Source: Phoronis ovalis
Lineage: Eukaryota; Phoronida; Phoronidae
Assembly: GCA_028565635.1 (NCBI GenBank)
Contig: JAOXYB010018794.1
Location: 1 to 18,133, forward strand
Direction: 5' to 3'
Length of the DNA: 18,133 nucleotides
In this document: positions 8,973 to 16,959 of the stretch, in pieces
How the letters are laid out: the number at the start of each line of letters is the position of its first letter
Numbering within the stretch: position 1 is the first letter of the stretch
Program-made: the position numbers and the translations under genes
The notes under the pieces: model-generated
Database searches by the model: none
The model's input: only the letters and a program-made list of their open reading frames with translations
Told to the model about the DNA's origin: nothing

Positions 8973-9272
8973 TTAGTTATAAGTAGAAGTTCTCACTATG
9001 CTGCTATTTGTTCGTCTGTGTGCTTTCTTAGTTAGTGTTTGCTTTATACTCATAGCGTGCATGGTTTTGTCAATTTTGTCACGTGATATAAAAGGCGTGG
9101 GATTACGTTTGCGTCTCCCTTTTTGAATGGTGCGTTGTTCTGTTTTAGGAAAAGGAATAAGTGTACACATCATTCTACTGATCATTCCATCTAAGCCTCC
9201 TCCGTATTGAACACGTGATCCTACAAATTTAGACAAGCCCAGTCCTGCTTGACCATGATATGAGTCCTCCAT
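8973..9272 (-). CDS. Small basic Polinton virion-like protein
   Basis: This is an open frame of 99 residues between the penton-like and capsid-like genes. It starts with EDSYHGQAGLGLSKFVGSRVQ followed by a Gly-rich stretch (YGGGLDGM), which matches the N-terminal pattern of a small Polinton protein located at this place in related elements. It is compared with adenovirus minor core/capsid proteins such as pVI or pX mainly on position and composition. The second half is very basic (KGRRKRN, TKKAHRR), consistent with DNA or internal virion binding. The start codon overlaps the preceding stop as TAATG, and the next gene begins a few bases after this stop. The frame is open, though the C-terminal part may have slipped from the original frame. 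Confidence 0.6.
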   Translation of the reverse strand: MEDSYHGQAGLGLSKFVGSRVQYGGGLDGMISRMMCTLIPFPKTEQRTIQKGRRKRNPTPFISRDKIDKTMHAMSIKQTLTKKAHRRTNSSIVRTSTYN

Positions 9273-10002
9273 TATAAATATCGTGTTCGTCTAAAATGAA
9301 GTGTTTAGGTAGCTTTACCTACTCCAAACTGAAAGTGTTATCCTGTGTCTCTGCTTATATCTATTTCAATTGTATCCAATTTGTTTTTGTCCAAGGGGAG
9401 ATAAATTGGATGTTCAAAATTCTTGGTGACATTCTTACCATTGCGACCACTAACTTTTACAATGCGTAATGAAGTAGACTCTGAGCCACCTACTAATTGA
9501 ATTTGAATAAGCGTACAATGAATGAAAACCAAGATCCAAATCCACAGGATGAAGTGCTTTGAGTGTACCTCTAATTAATTGTGAGTGGCCCGTTCAATCC
9601 TAGCATAACAGATAAGTCCTCACCAAAACTGATGTACGCGCCTCCATTTACTATAACAGTTAAATGTCTACAGGCTTTACTATAATTAAGACTAATATTT
9701 TGTCTTCCCTTGTCTGTAAAATCCCTGGTAATGCTTAACAGCAATTGACGAGGACTTTCGTAATAGCCAGGCGTAAGTATAATATTTTTTTCACCGTCTC
9801 CATCTTTATACGTAACGATACTATTACACTTGACGTTATTCCAGGTACGAGGATATTGCATTTCTATCAAAGCGACTTCCCATTCTCCAGACAATGAAAT
9901 AGGATGAGCCAGCTTTGTACGATAGTTTTGCGGCTTATTGTTAGGAAAATAGACTTTACAGCTATTGCTAGGCAAAATCATGTAGAAGCTTGAACGGTCC
10001 AT
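9272..10002 (-). pseudogene. Polinton penton-like capsid protein, frameshifted
   Basis: The frame is best started at the Met at 10002 (MDRSSFYMILPSNS), because that is where the family pattern begins: F-Y-x-x-L-P-S-N-S, then YFPNNK, SGEWEVALIEMQYPRTWNN. The longer open frame to 10101 reads through the end of the integrase. The first 140 or so residues are continuous to a stop near 9571. Homology then resumes with GTLKALHPVDLDLGFHSLY in another frame and with LRIVKVSGRNGKN...LDTIEIDI in a third (9338-9532). Two further in-frame TAA stops lie in the last 25 codons before the TAATG junction at 9270-9274. The role inferred from family knowledge is a minor (penton) capsid protein; adhesion or cell entry properties cannot be inferred here. 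Confidence 0.72.
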
Positions 10003-10061
10003 GGTAAAATGAAGCTCATTACATACTATGTCACTATTTATATCTTTTCCACGTTGGTTAA

Positions 10062-10918
10062 TTACCCAACTATATTCATGGATTCGAGGTAATTTTGCCA
10101 CTTTACAAAATATTCCGTAATTCCTTTTCTTTTTCTCTTTTTAACGATTTTTTCTATTTTATACAAATCATCAGTTTTAATGATTCTCACAAATTCCTGT
10201 TCGTAAATACCACTATCTAACAGTTCTCAGTTGTAACGTTAATTCTTTACATAGGTGGCCAACCATCTATGCGTTCGGCTATGGTAAATATTTCATCTGT
10301 CCATCCTTGCTCGTAACCTTTCGCAAAAGGCGATCGCAACTTACCCGTCTCACTTGATCTCAAACATTAAATATAAATTAATTTAAACGCGTGGGGGTTT
10401 TACTGTATAAATTAGTGCACGACAGTCCTCATTTTCTTCAGTCACGTTTACGGGAGCCATTTTTATTCTTCTGTGTTCTGCTTGATTGTAACCATCTACT
10501 AAATCTAGTAAGCCATCCACAAAAGTTAAGAGTATTGTTAGCCGTAAAATACTTGTACATGTTTCTCTTCAGCGTACGATTCTACCTTTCGAGTACGCTA
10601 GCTTTCAGACCAGATTTTGTAGTGAAAAAATGTATCATGTCATTCTTTAAATATCCTTGAAATTTACGGTTGGTAAACTCTTTACCTTGATCAGGTTGAA
10701 GCTTGTCTGGTTTTCTACCAGTTTTTATAATTTCTTTAAATGCATGTAATACTTCTTCTGCAGATTTAGTTTTTATACTTTTAGTACAGTTATATTTTGA
10801 TAAAATATCTATGACTGTTATTAAACATCATTGTACTTGCTAATTTTGAACATATCCACCGAACTTGCCACTGATAATATTTTTTGTTTTAAAATGTTTT
10901 CTTATACAGGCCTACCTA
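10062..10918 (-). pseudogene. Polinton retroviral-type integrase with chromodomain, broken
   Basis: The minus strand encodes an rve-family (DDE) integrase. Around 10865 lie traces of the segment with VDMFKISKYND. The first catalytic Asp is in TVIDILSKY and the second in LQPDQGKEF (about 10690). The catalytic Glu is in SGLKASVLER, after which a TAG stop (about 10585) interrupts the usual E-R-x-N-R-T-L motif. A frameshift follows, then DLVDGYNQAEHRR and MAPVNV. Downstream, FAKGYEQGWTDEIFTI and a chromodomain (YKIEKIVKKRKRKG, EYFVKW) complete the typical Polinton integrase C-terminus. At least four frame changes and several stops are present. The N-terminal region is missing because the sequence is cut at about 10918 by a repeat array. 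Both catalytic Asp codons and the Glu remain recognisable. Confidence 0.85.
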
Positions 10919-11085
10919 ACCAGCGTGGACTCGAACCGTCAATCCGCATTCGCGGACCTGTTTCCTACCATTCGAACCCATTTTCCGGGTTTCATACCAA
11001 AATTCCTGCTACTCGAACCGTCATTTCCCGTAGACTCGCGTAAGTTGCTGGGAACTCGCTCAGATTTCCGTAGACTCGGACAATT
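10919..11085 (-). repeat. Degenerate ~41-bp tandem array with B-box-like motifs
   Basis: The 13-base word actcgaaccgtca occurs at 10929-10941 and 11011-11023, 82 bases apart. A related attcgaaccca lies about midway, and tccgtagactcg-type words recur 40 bases apart near 11029 and 11069. This gives about four diverged units of ~41 bases. On the minus strand the first unit contains an exact pol III B box (ggttcgagtcc, 10937-10927). GC content is visibly higher than in the surroundings. It abuts the broken end of the integrase. Confidence 0.6.
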
Positions 11086-11097
11086 GCCTACGATTTA

Positions 11098-11280
11098 GAA
11101 ATATACATACGGGCTTTTTCTGTTACGGAAACTGGCGAATATCCTTTGTATATACCACCAGTTTGACACTGACAGGTCCTGTGCAGAACAATAGTTTTGC
11201 GTTTTCCTCTGAAACAATGTTTTCCTTACGGGCTTCTTCGGTACAACTACATCATCTACAATGGACCCTTCATTGCTTTC
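11098..11280 (-). other. Possible second exon of the zinc-finger gene
   Basis: A 183-bp open stretch on the minus strand follows a plausible acceptor (aattttgtag, just above 11280). It begins ESNEGSIVDDVVVPKKPVRK. It lies downstream of the donor that closes the zinc-binding exon at 11745, so it could be the next exon. Similarity to a known family is not clear, and another frame over its second half (VSVKLVVYTKDIRQF) looks equally plausible, suggesting decay. Confidence 0.25.
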
Positions 11281-11744
11281 CTACAAAATTAAGGATTGAT
11301 ATATGTTTATTACATGCAAAAATAATATTAGTATTATATAAATAACTCAGTGACTGTTAGCTACTGTCTGTTATAGAATATTTTATAACTGTTCAAGGGT
11401 GAATTAGCTCAAACACTTGCGTGTTTAGCAACTCCTTGTTTTAAAGAGATATTACAAAAGAGAAATGAGTCAACTATATTTAAACTTGATCATTACAAAA
11501 GGAAATTATTCAATTTCAATAAAACCTTTGGAAGCTTTATAAACTGATTTTCATTACAGTTTACAACCACTTTTATAGAAAACAAAGTTGTACACGTTTA
11601 ATTCCAAAACAAAATGTTAAGCTTTAGTAACAAGTTTTATAAAATGTTTAATAAATTTGATGTATCACAGGGATAACTTTTTGAAATATTTTAAAAGTTA
11701 TTTTATAGACAAATGAAACTGAACAACTGTTTATTTTTACTTAC
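11281..11744 (-). other. Putative intron or spacer
   Basis: AT-rich sequence following a consensus donor (AAG|GTAAGT, 11744-11739 on the minus strand). No coding signal is seen. Confidence 0.35.
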
Positions 11745-12106
11745 CTTAACTTTTGGCGTATGTTTTTAAAATCTTTTGGGAGTTTGAAACTGTGTTGGCG
11801 ACTGAAGTAACCCTGGTGATTTCACTGGGGCCCGAAACCTTTTCCCATAATCCTTTTTCTGACGAACAGCTTTTTCGCGTTTTCCAATGACAATGTTAAT
11901 TTTCTTGCTACAGTTTCTACACAACACACAGTTGGTGTCAATATCTACGCTTACAGTAAGAGTTGCTTCTAAATTTAAGCACTGGGTTGTTTTTACTTTT
12001 TCTCTATAAGGTAGTTTTTGACGCACTAAATAATAAAAATCTTTGGGTGTTTTTTCACACCACATCCATGACAGAACTTCTCAGTTGAAATAGGCGAGTC
12101 CATCAT
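11745..12106 (-). pseudogene. Cys-rich zinc-binding protein exon, transposon-like
   Basis: Reading starts at ATG 12106 and soon gives FCHGCGV. A one-base slip at a run of six A (around 12050) moves to the frame that continues as KTPKDFYYLVRQKL and later CVLCRNCSKKI. The two CxxC pairs would form one zinc site, the arrangement seen at the N-terminus of several transposon-derived invertebrate proteins. A basic, Ser/Pro-rich tail (VKSPGLLQSPTQ) follows. A TAA stop interrupts the frame near 11766, yet the sequence stays reading-compatible up to a perfect donor (AAG|GTAAGT) at 11745. The exon therefore probably extended there before decay. It sits about 550 bases downstream of the RecQ-like gene on the same strand. 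Transposase partner or DNA-binding functions are guesses. Confidence 0.5.
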
Positions 12107-12651
12107 GGACAACAGCTAAACCAAAACTGATTCCATATGAAATGGAAAACCTTTAAAAGTCACTTTTTAAATCCTGTTTTATTTATTTAAAAAATGTCAT
12201 GATTTCACATATGTCTGGCAGTTTAGAAAATAAACAAGGGTTTAGTCAAAATTTCGCTTTTATTCAGGATATAAACAATCATCACACACAGTCAGGGAAT
12301 TATTACTTCCAGGCACAATTTCTACAAATTAAAGTTTACATCAGACTAGATAATTTCATGTAAAATAACAGTATTTGTGAACAATTAAATTCAAGGAAGC
12401 AAAAATAAACAAGATATAGCCAAACAACTATCCTGAATACAGTCATTTAGAATAACTCAGTTAATTATACTAAAATGCAGGCAACTTTACACACTGATGT
12501 CAGTCTTCTGATTCTGAGCTTGAATACACTAAATTTAGTGTTTTCTTACGTGACATCTCAACACTACTGTCACTGGTCCTAACACTCCTCACCGTCACTA
12601 TCAACCTGCTGAACTTCAGCAAAGTCTATTTTTTTTTCAGTGAGTGCTAAC
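12107..12651 (-). other. Intergenic / 3' untranslated region after the RecQ-like gene
   Basis: There is no clear coding. A minus-strand AATAAA signal at 12263-12258 may end the RecQ-like transcript before the zinc-finger gene begins at 12106. Confidence 0.4.
12258..12263 (-). terminator. Polyadenylation signal AATAAA
   Basis: Minus-strand AATAAA lies about 390 bases after the last recognisable RecQ-like codons and 150 bases before the zinc-finger start codon. It is the best candidate 3' end of the helicase transcript. Confidence 0.35.
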
Positions 12652-14374
12652 TCAAGAGGAGAAAACCTGTTCTTCATCAATACATTTAATTTTACACGTA
12701 AAATGATCAGTACCTTTGCATTTACAACTGAAGTTAACAGTACAGATATCACAACAGTTATGTCTTATTTCACTTGGTTCAATGTTATCGACACAATCCT
12801 GTAGAAGTAATACACGACGCGCTTCATAGTCTTTGATATTTTTGTTGATGTTGTACATTTTTATATTTGAGCATTATGGCAAATGATACTTTTGATATGT
12901 CTCGTCACGCCCTGCCAGTTTCTTGGAGGTAATCCTGGCAGGCCCGTAGTGTATTATATTATAAACTCCCTTGCAATCTACACCCATGCTGAATGCTGTT
13001 TGCGTAGTACAAAATCCTACACGAAATGTCCCATTTGGATCTGCGAATGAATTGATAATAAATTTATGTATATCAGTATCAGTTTTATTATGACACATAG
13101 CGCATAATGTATTCGTGTGATCTTTCTTTCCTACTTGGTCAGCATATGCTTTCAACCAACTCATCTACAAACAGTTCAACAAGTTCTGAGCAATGGTCCC
13201 GTTTCCTACAAAATACCAGATATCTGTCCATCTTCGAACCCTCCAAACGGAGCTTATTAGCCAAATAAATTAATGTACAGATTATCTTCAACTGCCATGA
13301 CAATGTATTTAATGTTTGGATTGTTGGGACTAATTTCCACATGTAGACAATCAAACATTCCCAATTCTTTCTTTGTATACCTGATAAGATTTTTTGAAGC
13401 AATTGCTGTCAGAGTTATAAATGGTAGCGCCCCTATTAGTGACCGAAGTATCTTGATATTTCTATACCCCTTCCTAAAAGCAGGAGCTGCAATGTTATCT
13501 TCACCCTTACCAATTAAAAAGGATCTAAAGTCAACACACCAATTATTGGCAGAACATGATAAACCACTATATAAAGCTTTAATATTAATTTTGAAAATAT
13601 CAATTTTTGTACAAAACAGAGTGTAAACTAGAGTATTACTTTAGAAGAATTGCATGTCAATACTCCTTTTTGACAACAAAGGTAAATTTTTAGTGTGTAA
13701 GTTATATTTATTTCTAAACATAAGTGTATTGTACGTATTTTCCTAAAAAATATTAACTTTAGGATTTTGCGATTAAGTTGCATTTAAAAAATATGTTTAG
13801 TTTTACATACTCTAATAATTAATTAATTCATTCATTGGTTAAAGCAATTTTAAACTTACCATTTTTTAATGCCGTGGCTTTCATCCACAAATACTGCCTT
13901 CAAGCACTTTTGAAATTCTACATATTCATCACTACTAAAAACCCTTCTTCCGTGTCCCGACCAAGATTCCGGACTTCCAATTATTATTTCAAATGTTTTT
14001 GTTTTCAAATCGCTTATTTTTGCATTACCCTCTGACAGAGAAAAAACATCTAATCCTAGTTGTTGCATTTTGTAAGTTTGGTCCTTAATTATTGATTTTA
14101 GTGGAGAAATTATTGCTATTGTGCATATTTTATGACAACGATTTCCATTTGACAACAAGTAGTTAAAACATCTTGGTGCTAATTCAAAAGTTAAATTTTT
14201 TCCATATCCAGTTGGTGCAATACAAAAAAAACATCTCTCTCTCTCTCTCTCTCTTCCAAATATCCAAACATGACTTTTATTTGCAAATCATTAACTTCAA
14301 ACGAATATTTAAGACTCTTTCATAGCGTAATTTATACTTTCAATTTTTAAAGCAGCAGAGTATTTATCAGACAT
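12652..14374 (-). pseudogene. RecQ-type DNA helicase, broken, probably transposon-associated
   Basis: Superfamily 2 RecQ helicases unwind DNA in the 3'-5' direction. From ATG 14374 the order of motifs is: Walker A APTGYGKN (about 14200; Asn replaces the usual Ser/Thr), motif Ia IISPLKSIIKDQ, the SPESW segment, motif II VFVDESHGIKKW (about 13865), motif III ITLTAIASKN (about 13405), motif IV-like RYLVFCRKRDHCSEL, motif V GFCTTQTAFSMGVDCKGV, motif VI QETGRA followed by TGA instead of Gly (about 12915), and a RecQ-type zinc element HNCCDIC...CKC (about 12745). A donor (TG|GTAAGT at 13859) ends the first part; the matching acceptor is not clear. At least five frame changes occur. The small size with no HRDC domain, the decay and the position among transposons argue against the host RecQ, WRN or BLM genes. 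Confidence 0.78.
14235..14254. repeat. (CT)10 microsatellite inside the RecQ-like coding region
   Basis: Ten CT units (GA on the coding strand) lie just upstream of the Walker A motif and are read as alternating Glu and Arg. Length changes that are not multiples of three would shift the frame. Confidence 0.85.
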
Positions 14375-14449
14375 GATTGCAGTTACAGTAAAACACACAC
14401 ATTAGACAGACATAAAACAATATTGCTCCAAAAGACATCCAGTGTTCTG

Positions 14450-14454
14450 ATTGG
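14450..14454 (-). promoter_or_regulatory. CCAAT box upstream of the RecQ-like start
   Basis: The minus strand reads aaccaatcaga, a match to the NF-Y consensus, about 76 bases upstream of the ATG at 14374. No clear TATA box or initiator was found, so this is only suggestive. Confidence 0.3.
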
Positions 14455-14509
14455 TTGAAAGTAACTGCTTCCTGTGAGCAACACTTAATTTAGTTTGTCT
14501 ATCTTACAG

Positions 14510-14562
14510 CAGATGTCACTGTCAAAAATCACTCATTTAGTATATGTTTTCAGTGACATCTG
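14510..14562. repeat. 12-bp perfect inverted repeat (hairpin)
   Basis: cagatgtcactg at 14510-14521 is the reverse complement of cagtgacatctg at 14551-14562, with a 29-base loop. It could be a fold-back remnant or an end of a small DNA transposon. Confidence 0.7.
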
Positions 14563-14928
14563 GTGTTCAAATTGTCTGCGTACAGACTGTTCTGCATATA
14601 TACCAAAACAGCATATATTAAATAAAGCAAGTATTGACATTTTAAGGACTTACATGATATTTTACAATAAATGATATTACAATAATAATATGCAGAAAAC
14701 AGTCTGGACTACAGAATATAGCATTTCTAATGATTATTTTTTCTGAAACAGTTAATATTTGGAATTATTTTTGTTGTACTTCTACTTTTCATTATCTATT
14801 TACAAATCGACTTGAAATTCCTACTGGGCAGGTTCACGTGGGACGTGAAAGTAATGAAACATTTAATTGATTTCCAAAATTCAAATTCCTATTATAATAT
14901 AGAAAAGAAAGTGATGATTTAATCTGAC

Positions 14929-15305
14929 CTGTTGTGGCAGACTCCGTTGTTGTTTGATGTTTCTCTATAGTAATATAAATCTGGTTTGTGGCAATAGTGG
15001 GTCCATCTTCAGTTGTAAAATCAGCAGTGGTAACTGTTGACTGTGATTTTGTTGTTACGCGCTGCTGGATTTTCTCTACGATGTTCATAAAGGCAGTATC
15101 ATTCACAATTTGCACCTCATTGTTGCTAATGCAAGAACCCAGGAACATCACACTAGAAGTAGCGAATACATCCACAATGCCGCCGATATCAGCTGTACTG
15201 AAGTTCGCCGACATGATTAATTCATGAATCACCAACTCTTTACATCCTGGATTCAACAAATAGTGTTTAAAGGTATTTTTTTCGTGACCTTTCGAATCAA
15301 ACAAC
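14929..15305 (-). CDS. Exon of unrecognised extracellular Thr-rich protein (phase 2-1)
   Basis: A strong acceptor (ttctattgtgcag) precedes 15305 and a donor (CAG|GTCAGA) follows 14929. The 377-bp exon completes the codon left open by the exon at 15625-15770. It continues with LFDSKGHEKNTFKHYLLNPG, then a stretch with Cys (GCKELVIHELIM, FLGSCISN) and a potential N-glycosylation site (NFST). The second half is rich in Thr and Ser (VTTKSQSTVTTADFTTED, HQTTTESATTG), as in mucin-like linkers of secreted or membrane proteins. It ends in phase 1, the phase needed to join the sushi exon at 3058-3240. I do not recognise the family. Confidence 0.55.
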
Positions 15306-15624
15306 CTGCACAATAGAAGCGATTAATGCTATTATTAATCCATTAGGTTATTATCGTGCACTAGATGTGGTTAGTAGTCACACACCGCGCAAAGAGCTTG
15401 CATGACTGTTAATTCACAAAGCGCAGAACTCTGGGAACAATTTTAATCCGACAGTGGCGGCACCTAGTACCATGCTTGAAATGTAGTTCTTTTAAACTGT
15501 AAAACTCCATTTGCTACGTTAACTGGTGTTTGCTATAACTTAACGCCGAGAAAGAATACTTAGAAACAATGAAAATAAAAGGACCTAAAAGTTACCACAT
15601 TCCTAGTGTTACATTTTTAAGTAC

Positions 15625-15770
15625 CTGAAAGTAATCCTTAAATAGAGCGGTTCATTTAAAACATTTTCTATTAGCCGTTCAAATCTGCCTCTAATGCGAT
15701 ATATCCGGTCCGCTATCACCTCTGAAGGTACTATGACTTCTACCCCTTTACCCACAGACTGCACGTGCTC
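15625..15770 (-). CDS. Exon of the same unrecognised protein (phase 0-2)
   Basis: A near-ideal acceptor (ccgttgtttttgcacag) precedes 15770, and the donor TTTCAG|GTACTT follows 15625. The 146-bp exon reads EHVQSVGKGVEVIVPSEVIA, IYRIRGRFERLIENV and EPLYLRITFR. Alternating hydrophobic residues suggest beta strands. It begins in phase 0, matching the exon at 16258-16478, and ends in phase 2, matching the exon at 15305. The introns on each side are 487 and 319 bases. The frame is intact. No domain name can be given. Confidence 0.58.
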
Positions 15771-16257
15771 CTGTGCAAAAACAACGGAATGTATCAATAC
15801 ATTTATATTAACATGTACATGTAAACGCTAAAAACTGGAAAATTAAAGAAATATACGATTTGCATGCACTTGGTGGAGGTACGGTTGAGATCCCCGCTGA
15901 GTTCAAATACAGCGTGCATGCTGGTTTTGGGAATGGAGTCATAGGTGGGGGTACTTCAAAATAATTTCGGTAAGGATGGGCGGTCCTATTAACAATTGTT
16001 TCAGCCAAAAAAAACAACAATCTGGTTACTTGATTCTTGTTAATTGCTAATTTTTCTATCAAACTGTGGTCACGACAGTGCCTCCAGCAAGTGTATGCAA
16101 CTAGTCTATTGAATCACATTACTACTATAAACTGCACGTGTTTTTCAGCAGCCAAACGATGATAGGAGTAAATGTTTGATTAATAAGTGCCTATTCATTT
16201 GAATGTGAAGCAAACTTTTACATCAGTAACACTCATGACTGGATATCTTGTTTTTAC

Positions 16258-16478
16258 CTGATTGTCACATGAAGCGACAATAATTGGTTCGTTCTCGGAG
16301 TTTTCACGGAGTCTTAGCGGCTCAATTCTGAGGGAAGTACTGTCAATAAGAAAGGTGACAGATGACCTATTCACCCTACGAAAGTATGCAGCATCGATGA
16401 CGTTATTAATTGTTGTTAATTTTAACGTTTTCTTAAAATATAGAGTAAAATAAATCGTTGCAATATTCCACCTGGCGT
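16258..16478 (-). CDS. Exon of the same unrecognised protein (phase 1-0)
   Basis: The open frame spans about 73 codons and includes ARWNIATIYFTLYFKKT, TINNVIDAAYFRRVNRSS and LRLRENSENEPIIVASCDNQ. It ends at a consensus donor (CAG|GTAAAA, just below 16258). The acceptor is chosen at atttgcag before 16478, because that gives phase 1 and matches the upstream candidate exon. Alternatives are tccattgcag a few bases up or attttaag at 16432 (a phase 0 exon of 174 bases). The strand-rich pattern and N-R-S-S and N-N-x sites suggest an extracellular beta-sandwich domain, but I cannot assign it. Confidence 0.5.
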
Positions 16479-16869
16479 CTGCAAATCTGCAATGGATACA
16501 ATATATGTATTTCAAAATGCACGAGCAGTCAGTTATACGTAAATAAGATTATTAATTTCTCGATATAGTCAAAGTTTAGACATGTTTCTTTTTCTGTTAG
16601 AATGCCCTGCAATAGGTAAATACTGCCACATGCTAATATAACGTAGATCCGACTAATAATGGTATTATTAATTTTAAGCAATCTTTTTAGACCTTTCTTA
16701 AATTCAGGAAATGTATATGGTTATTAAAACACATGGATGAATCCAATGTTATAACATATGATAAAATTCAAAACAAAAAAAATATTCTATATATATATTC
16801 TGCTGTTTTTAGTACATGTTTTATTGGCCCCAACTCCCTTAATGTCCTTAATCTGCCCCCTGAAATTAC

Positions 16870-16959
16870 CAAATGTTAAAATACTGGAATTGGATGGATA
16901 CACACTTACTACTTTTGGTTGCAGTAAATCCATTATATTATCTTCGCAAATTTCAAATC
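16870..16959 (-). CDS. Candidate small exon (phase 1-1) of the same protein
   Basis: The acceptor gatataaaag lies just above 16959, and a donor TTTG|GTAATT follows 16870. The 90-bp piece begins FEICEDNIMDLLQPKVVSVY and contains NSS. Its phase agrees with the candidate exon at 17020-17196. The open frame continues past this donor (to about 16795), so the exact 3' end is uncertain. The acceptor region is part of a 29-bp direct repeat, which weakens the call. Confidence 0.32.

Larger units (their letters stand above)
6963..10918. mobile_element. Decayed Polinton/Maverick element, structural half
   Basis: Five minus-strand genes in a compact order (integrase, penton-like, small basic protein, capsid-like, protease), plus a convergent plus-strand small gene, match the gene set of Polinton/Maverick elements. 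These are virus-like DNA transposons that encode capsid proteins. Spacings are tight: the penton-like stop and the next start overlap as TAATG near 9270-9274, and only a few bases separate 8973 from 8968. The protein-primed DNA polymerase B and packaging ATPase are not seen, and no long terminal inverted repeats are visible, so the copy is partial. Multiple frameshifts and stops show it is inactive. The integrase end is cut by the repeat array at 10919-11085. Confidence 0.85.
14375..14928. other. Spacer upstream of the RecQ-like gene
   Basis: This stretch holds a CCAAT box and a 12-bp inverted repeat, listed separately, and otherwise no coding sequence. It includes the donor-side intron of the putative host gene, which begins at 14928. 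Confidence 0.4.

Noticed and set aside
10391-10660. 89-codon plus-strand frame
   Set aside because: It is antisense to the integrase catalytic region, which has clear motifs on the minus strand.
7302-10918. Free adenovirus-like virus or bacterial operon
   Set aside because: The retroviral-type integrase with chromodomain and the gene order point to an integrated Polinton, and the flanks have animal splice sites and LINE/SINE repeats.
13273-13626. 117-codon plus-strand frame
   Set aside because: It is the longest plus-strand frame in this part, but it is antisense to helicase motifs III and neighbours and has no similarity of its own.
12652-14374. Host RecQ/WRN/BLM gene
   Set aside because: It is too short, has multiple frame changes and a stop in motif VI, and sits among transposons.
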